Source: CAYLZN01 sp964387935 (GTDB lineage: Bacteria; Acidobacteriota; Vicinamibacteria; Vicinamibacterales; JAFNAJ01). Taken from it: a DNA stretch of 14,685 bases. Within the stretch, counting starts at the first letter, position 1; every line of letters begins with the position of its first letter. Position numbers and translations under genes: made by a program. The notes beneath the pieces are model-generated. The model was not told the DNA's origin. It worked only from the letters and a program-made list of their open reading frames with translations, and did no database searches. This document shows, in pieces, positions 13,713 to 14,685 of this stretch. Location: NCBI GenBank assembly GCA_964387935.1, contig CAYLZN010000122.1:1-14685 (forward strand). The letters run 5' to 3'.

Positions 13713-14573
13713 ATGCGACAGACGGTCCGTGCCGCCTGGGCGCGGGGCCTGGCCTCCGCCCTGGTCAGCAGTGCCATCGCCGCAGCTCACGCGGGCCAAC
13801 CTGGCGTTTCGGCGGACGTCGATGCAAACGGCCTCTTCGCCGTCGTGCGCGATGCGGTCGCCGCCATGGGTGGCCCGTCTGGCGGCGGCCTTCGGTCAGG
13901 TCTCGGGGACCGAGGCGAGGTCCGGCTGGAAGCACTGGTCGAGGGGTTCCATCGGATGATGAAACGGCACGGGCCACTGACCGGACGGCTCGCCGCGAAT
14001 GAGGTACTGCTCGCCGTCGATGAAGTCGGCACGATCGTCGAGGTAAGGGAGGGCAGCGGGTCGCGAGTGGTCGTGGACCGCGCCTTCGGTCAGCTCCTGA
14101 AGCGCCCAGGAGCCGGCCTCACCTTGATTCACAACCACCCCGGCTGTACGAGCCTGAGCGCGAGTGACCTGGGACAGCTCGGTGAGCCCGGCGTGGCGGC
14201 CATCGTGGCGATTGGAAACGACGGCAGCATCTACGGGGCTGTCGCCGGCCCTGCGTTCGACGGCGCGAGCTTCGAGAGCTGGCTGTATCCCTTGACACGC
14301 GCCGCCGTGCTCGGAAGGCTGAACCGCGAACGGCCTTCGCAGCCGGGCGAGGCGGCGGCCCTCAACTCGCACATCGACCATCTGATTGCCACCGCCCTCC
14401 ACAAGGCCGGAGCGATCCGTTATCGGGCCCGGCTCGCGGGCTCGCGCGGAGCGTCCTTCGAGAGTGGCCGCACGCTCGCTGGATACATCGTCGAGTCGGT
14501 GAGCGTCGTGCTGCGCGACGAGGTCCGGCAACGCATGAGGCGCCCTCACGACTTGCGGGATGCCATACGATAA
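13713..14573 (+). CDS. JAB/MPN-like (JAMM) domain protein of unknown function
   Basis: A 286-residue protein whose centre carries a metal-site pattern: LIHNHPGCTSLSASDL gives H140-x-H142-P then S149-x-x-D152, the JAMM signature of JAB/MPN proteins. The preceding strand with ANEVLLAVDEVGTIVEV offers the catalytic Glu (E97, or E104/E110). VAAIVAIGNDGSIYGAV follows, as in the JAB-like modules of phage head-associated and toxin-like proteins and in RadC. JAMM proteins are usually zinc peptidases or isopeptidases; RadC-type members have no proven activity. Residues 1-27 (MRQTVRAAWARGLASALVSS AIAAAHA) could be a signal peptide or an amphipathic helix. The C-terminal third is helical and basic and not recognised. 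No good Shine-Dalgarno is seen before ATG 13713; an in-frame TGA sits at 13707-13709. Its stop overlaps the operator of the next module. Native gene versus prophage fragment is undecided. Confidence 0.6.
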   Translation: MRQTVRAAWARGLASALVSSAIAAAHAGQPGVSADVDANGLFAVVRDAVAAMGGPSGGGLRSGLGDRGEVRLEALVEGFHRMMKRHGPLTGRLAANEVLLAVDEVGTIVEVREGSGSRVVVDRAFGQLLKRPGAGLTLIHNHPGCTSLSASDLGQLGEPGVAAIVAIGNDGSIYGAVAGPAFDGASFESWLYPLTRAAVLGRLNRERPSQPGEAAALNSHIDHLIATALHKAGAIRYRARLAGSRGASFESGRTLAGYIVESVSVVLRDEVRQRMRRPHDLRDAIR

Positions 14574-14592
14574 TGGCAAGATCATATGGCAT
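14560..14592 (+). promoter_or_regulatory. Operator of the right-hand vapBC module
   Basis: ATGCCATA (14560-14567) and TATGGCAT (14585-14592) are perfect 8-bp inverted arms, and a third half-site ATGGCA lies between them (14573-14578). The right arm includes the antitoxin start codon at 14591, and a GATAAT -10-like hexamer (14569-14574) lies within. The whole repeat begins inside the 3' end of the JAB-like gene. This is the expected layout of an autoregulated antitoxin promoter. Confidence 0.6.
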
Positions 14593-14636
14593 GAAGAAGA
14601 CACTGCACATCGATGAGGACCTTCTTCGGGAGCCTG
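14591..14636 (+). pseudogene. vapB: Truncated VapB antitoxin (about 14 codons left)
   Basis: ATG 14591 opens MKKTLHIDEDLLRE, the start of the common VapB family whose members are about 60-90 residues and form a ribbon-helix-helix dimer. Directly after the fourteenth residue the DNA changes into the region just before the toxin start (GGGAGCCTG then ATG), so nearly the whole helix pair and the toxin-binding tail are deleted. The frame continues as PDGPRRHVGLDS, an out-of-frame reading of vapC, to the window edge. The operator upstream is intact, so the promoter may still fire without a repressor. Confidence 0.75.
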
Positions 14637-14685
14637 ATGGTCCTCGTCGACACGTCGGTCTGGATTCGCTTCCTGTCCAATCGGG
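14637..14685 (+). CDS. vapC: VapC-family PIN toxin, N-terminus only (runs off the window)
   Basis: ATG 14637 opens MVLVDTSVWIRFLSNR, the characteristic first strand and helix of VapC toxins with the first catalytic aspartate (D5 in LVDTSVW). A GGGAG ribosome-binding site lies 4 nt upstream (14628-14632). The gene continues beyond the window, so integrity cannot be judged. Because the antitoxin next to it is almost completely deleted, an intact toxin would be unusual unless it is inactive, not expressed, or neutralised by another VapB. Confidence 0.8.
   Translation, partial: MVLVDTSVWIRFLSNR

Noticed and set aside
1..14685. CRISPR arrays, insertion-sequence ends or attachment-site duplications
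   Set aside because: No regularly spaced repeats, transposase or recombinase frames, or matching flanking duplications were seen by eye.

Overview
The window is GC-rich bacterial DNA, most likely from an Acidobacteriota member (Vicinamibacteria-like); Gemmatimonadota is the main alternative. The inference rests on protein types rather than on any rRNA or marker gene. They are remnants of Ser/Thr kinases fused to a TolB/PD40 propeller and ending in an 'NWFEEL'-type tail, a membrane-bound OmpR-type winged-helix regulator fused to a PD40 propeller, a very large Asp-box (BNR/sortilin-like) secreted protein, DUF885 and DUF3500 proteins, and many toxin-antitoxin genes.

Layout, left to right. 1-117: end of a PD40 remnant (minus). 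152-1199: two nested toxin-antitoxin units on the minus strand, an intact vapBC abutting a fitA whose toxin fitB is cut to 39 codons. 1327-1856: a kinase pseudogene made of colinear islands. 2088-2799: a nucleotidyltransferase with a small overlapping upstream ORF. 2921-4462: an intact exported amidohydrolase of the D-aminoacylase/D-glutamate deacylase type. 4475-4737: a second kinase remnant with two back-to-back hairpins. 4744-5647 (+): a broken DUF3500 gene. 5691-8960 (minus): an intact 1089-residue Asp-box propeller protein. 9100-9485 (minus) and 9455-9770 (+): two unrelated remnants meeting head to head. 9915-10764 (+): a second small-protein/nucleotidyltransferase pair with a one-base frameshift. 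10858-11362 (+): a DUF885 gene that has lost its expected active-site segment. 11384-13540 (minus): an intact membrane-bound regulator with a PD40 propeller. 13713-14573 (+): a protein with a JAB/MPN-like HxHP...SxxD motif. 14560-14685 (+): a vapBC module whose antitoxin is reduced to about 14 codons and whose toxin runs off the window.

The main story is a mosaic in which large housekeeping-like genes have decayed by many internal deletions, while compact two-gene modules (vapBC, fitAB, two nucleotidyltransferase pairs) lie between them. Four of the five modules couple their genes by short overlaps: GTGA twice, TTGA once, and 44 nt once. Several first genes have a -10-like hexamer only 6-10 nt before the start codon, which suggests leaderless transcripts. 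The two nucleotidyltransferase pairs and the JAB protein are the best candidates for something undescribed.

Three breaks are 1-2 nt indels in short G or GC runs, so base-level assembly error must be excluded for those; the multi-codon deletions cannot be explained that way. I see no rRNA, tRNA, CRISPR array, transposase or integrase. No stretch over 300 bases lacks a gene or recognisable remnant. The largest gaps (1866-2087, 9771-9914, 13541-13712) hold only possible promoter elements and one inverted repeat.
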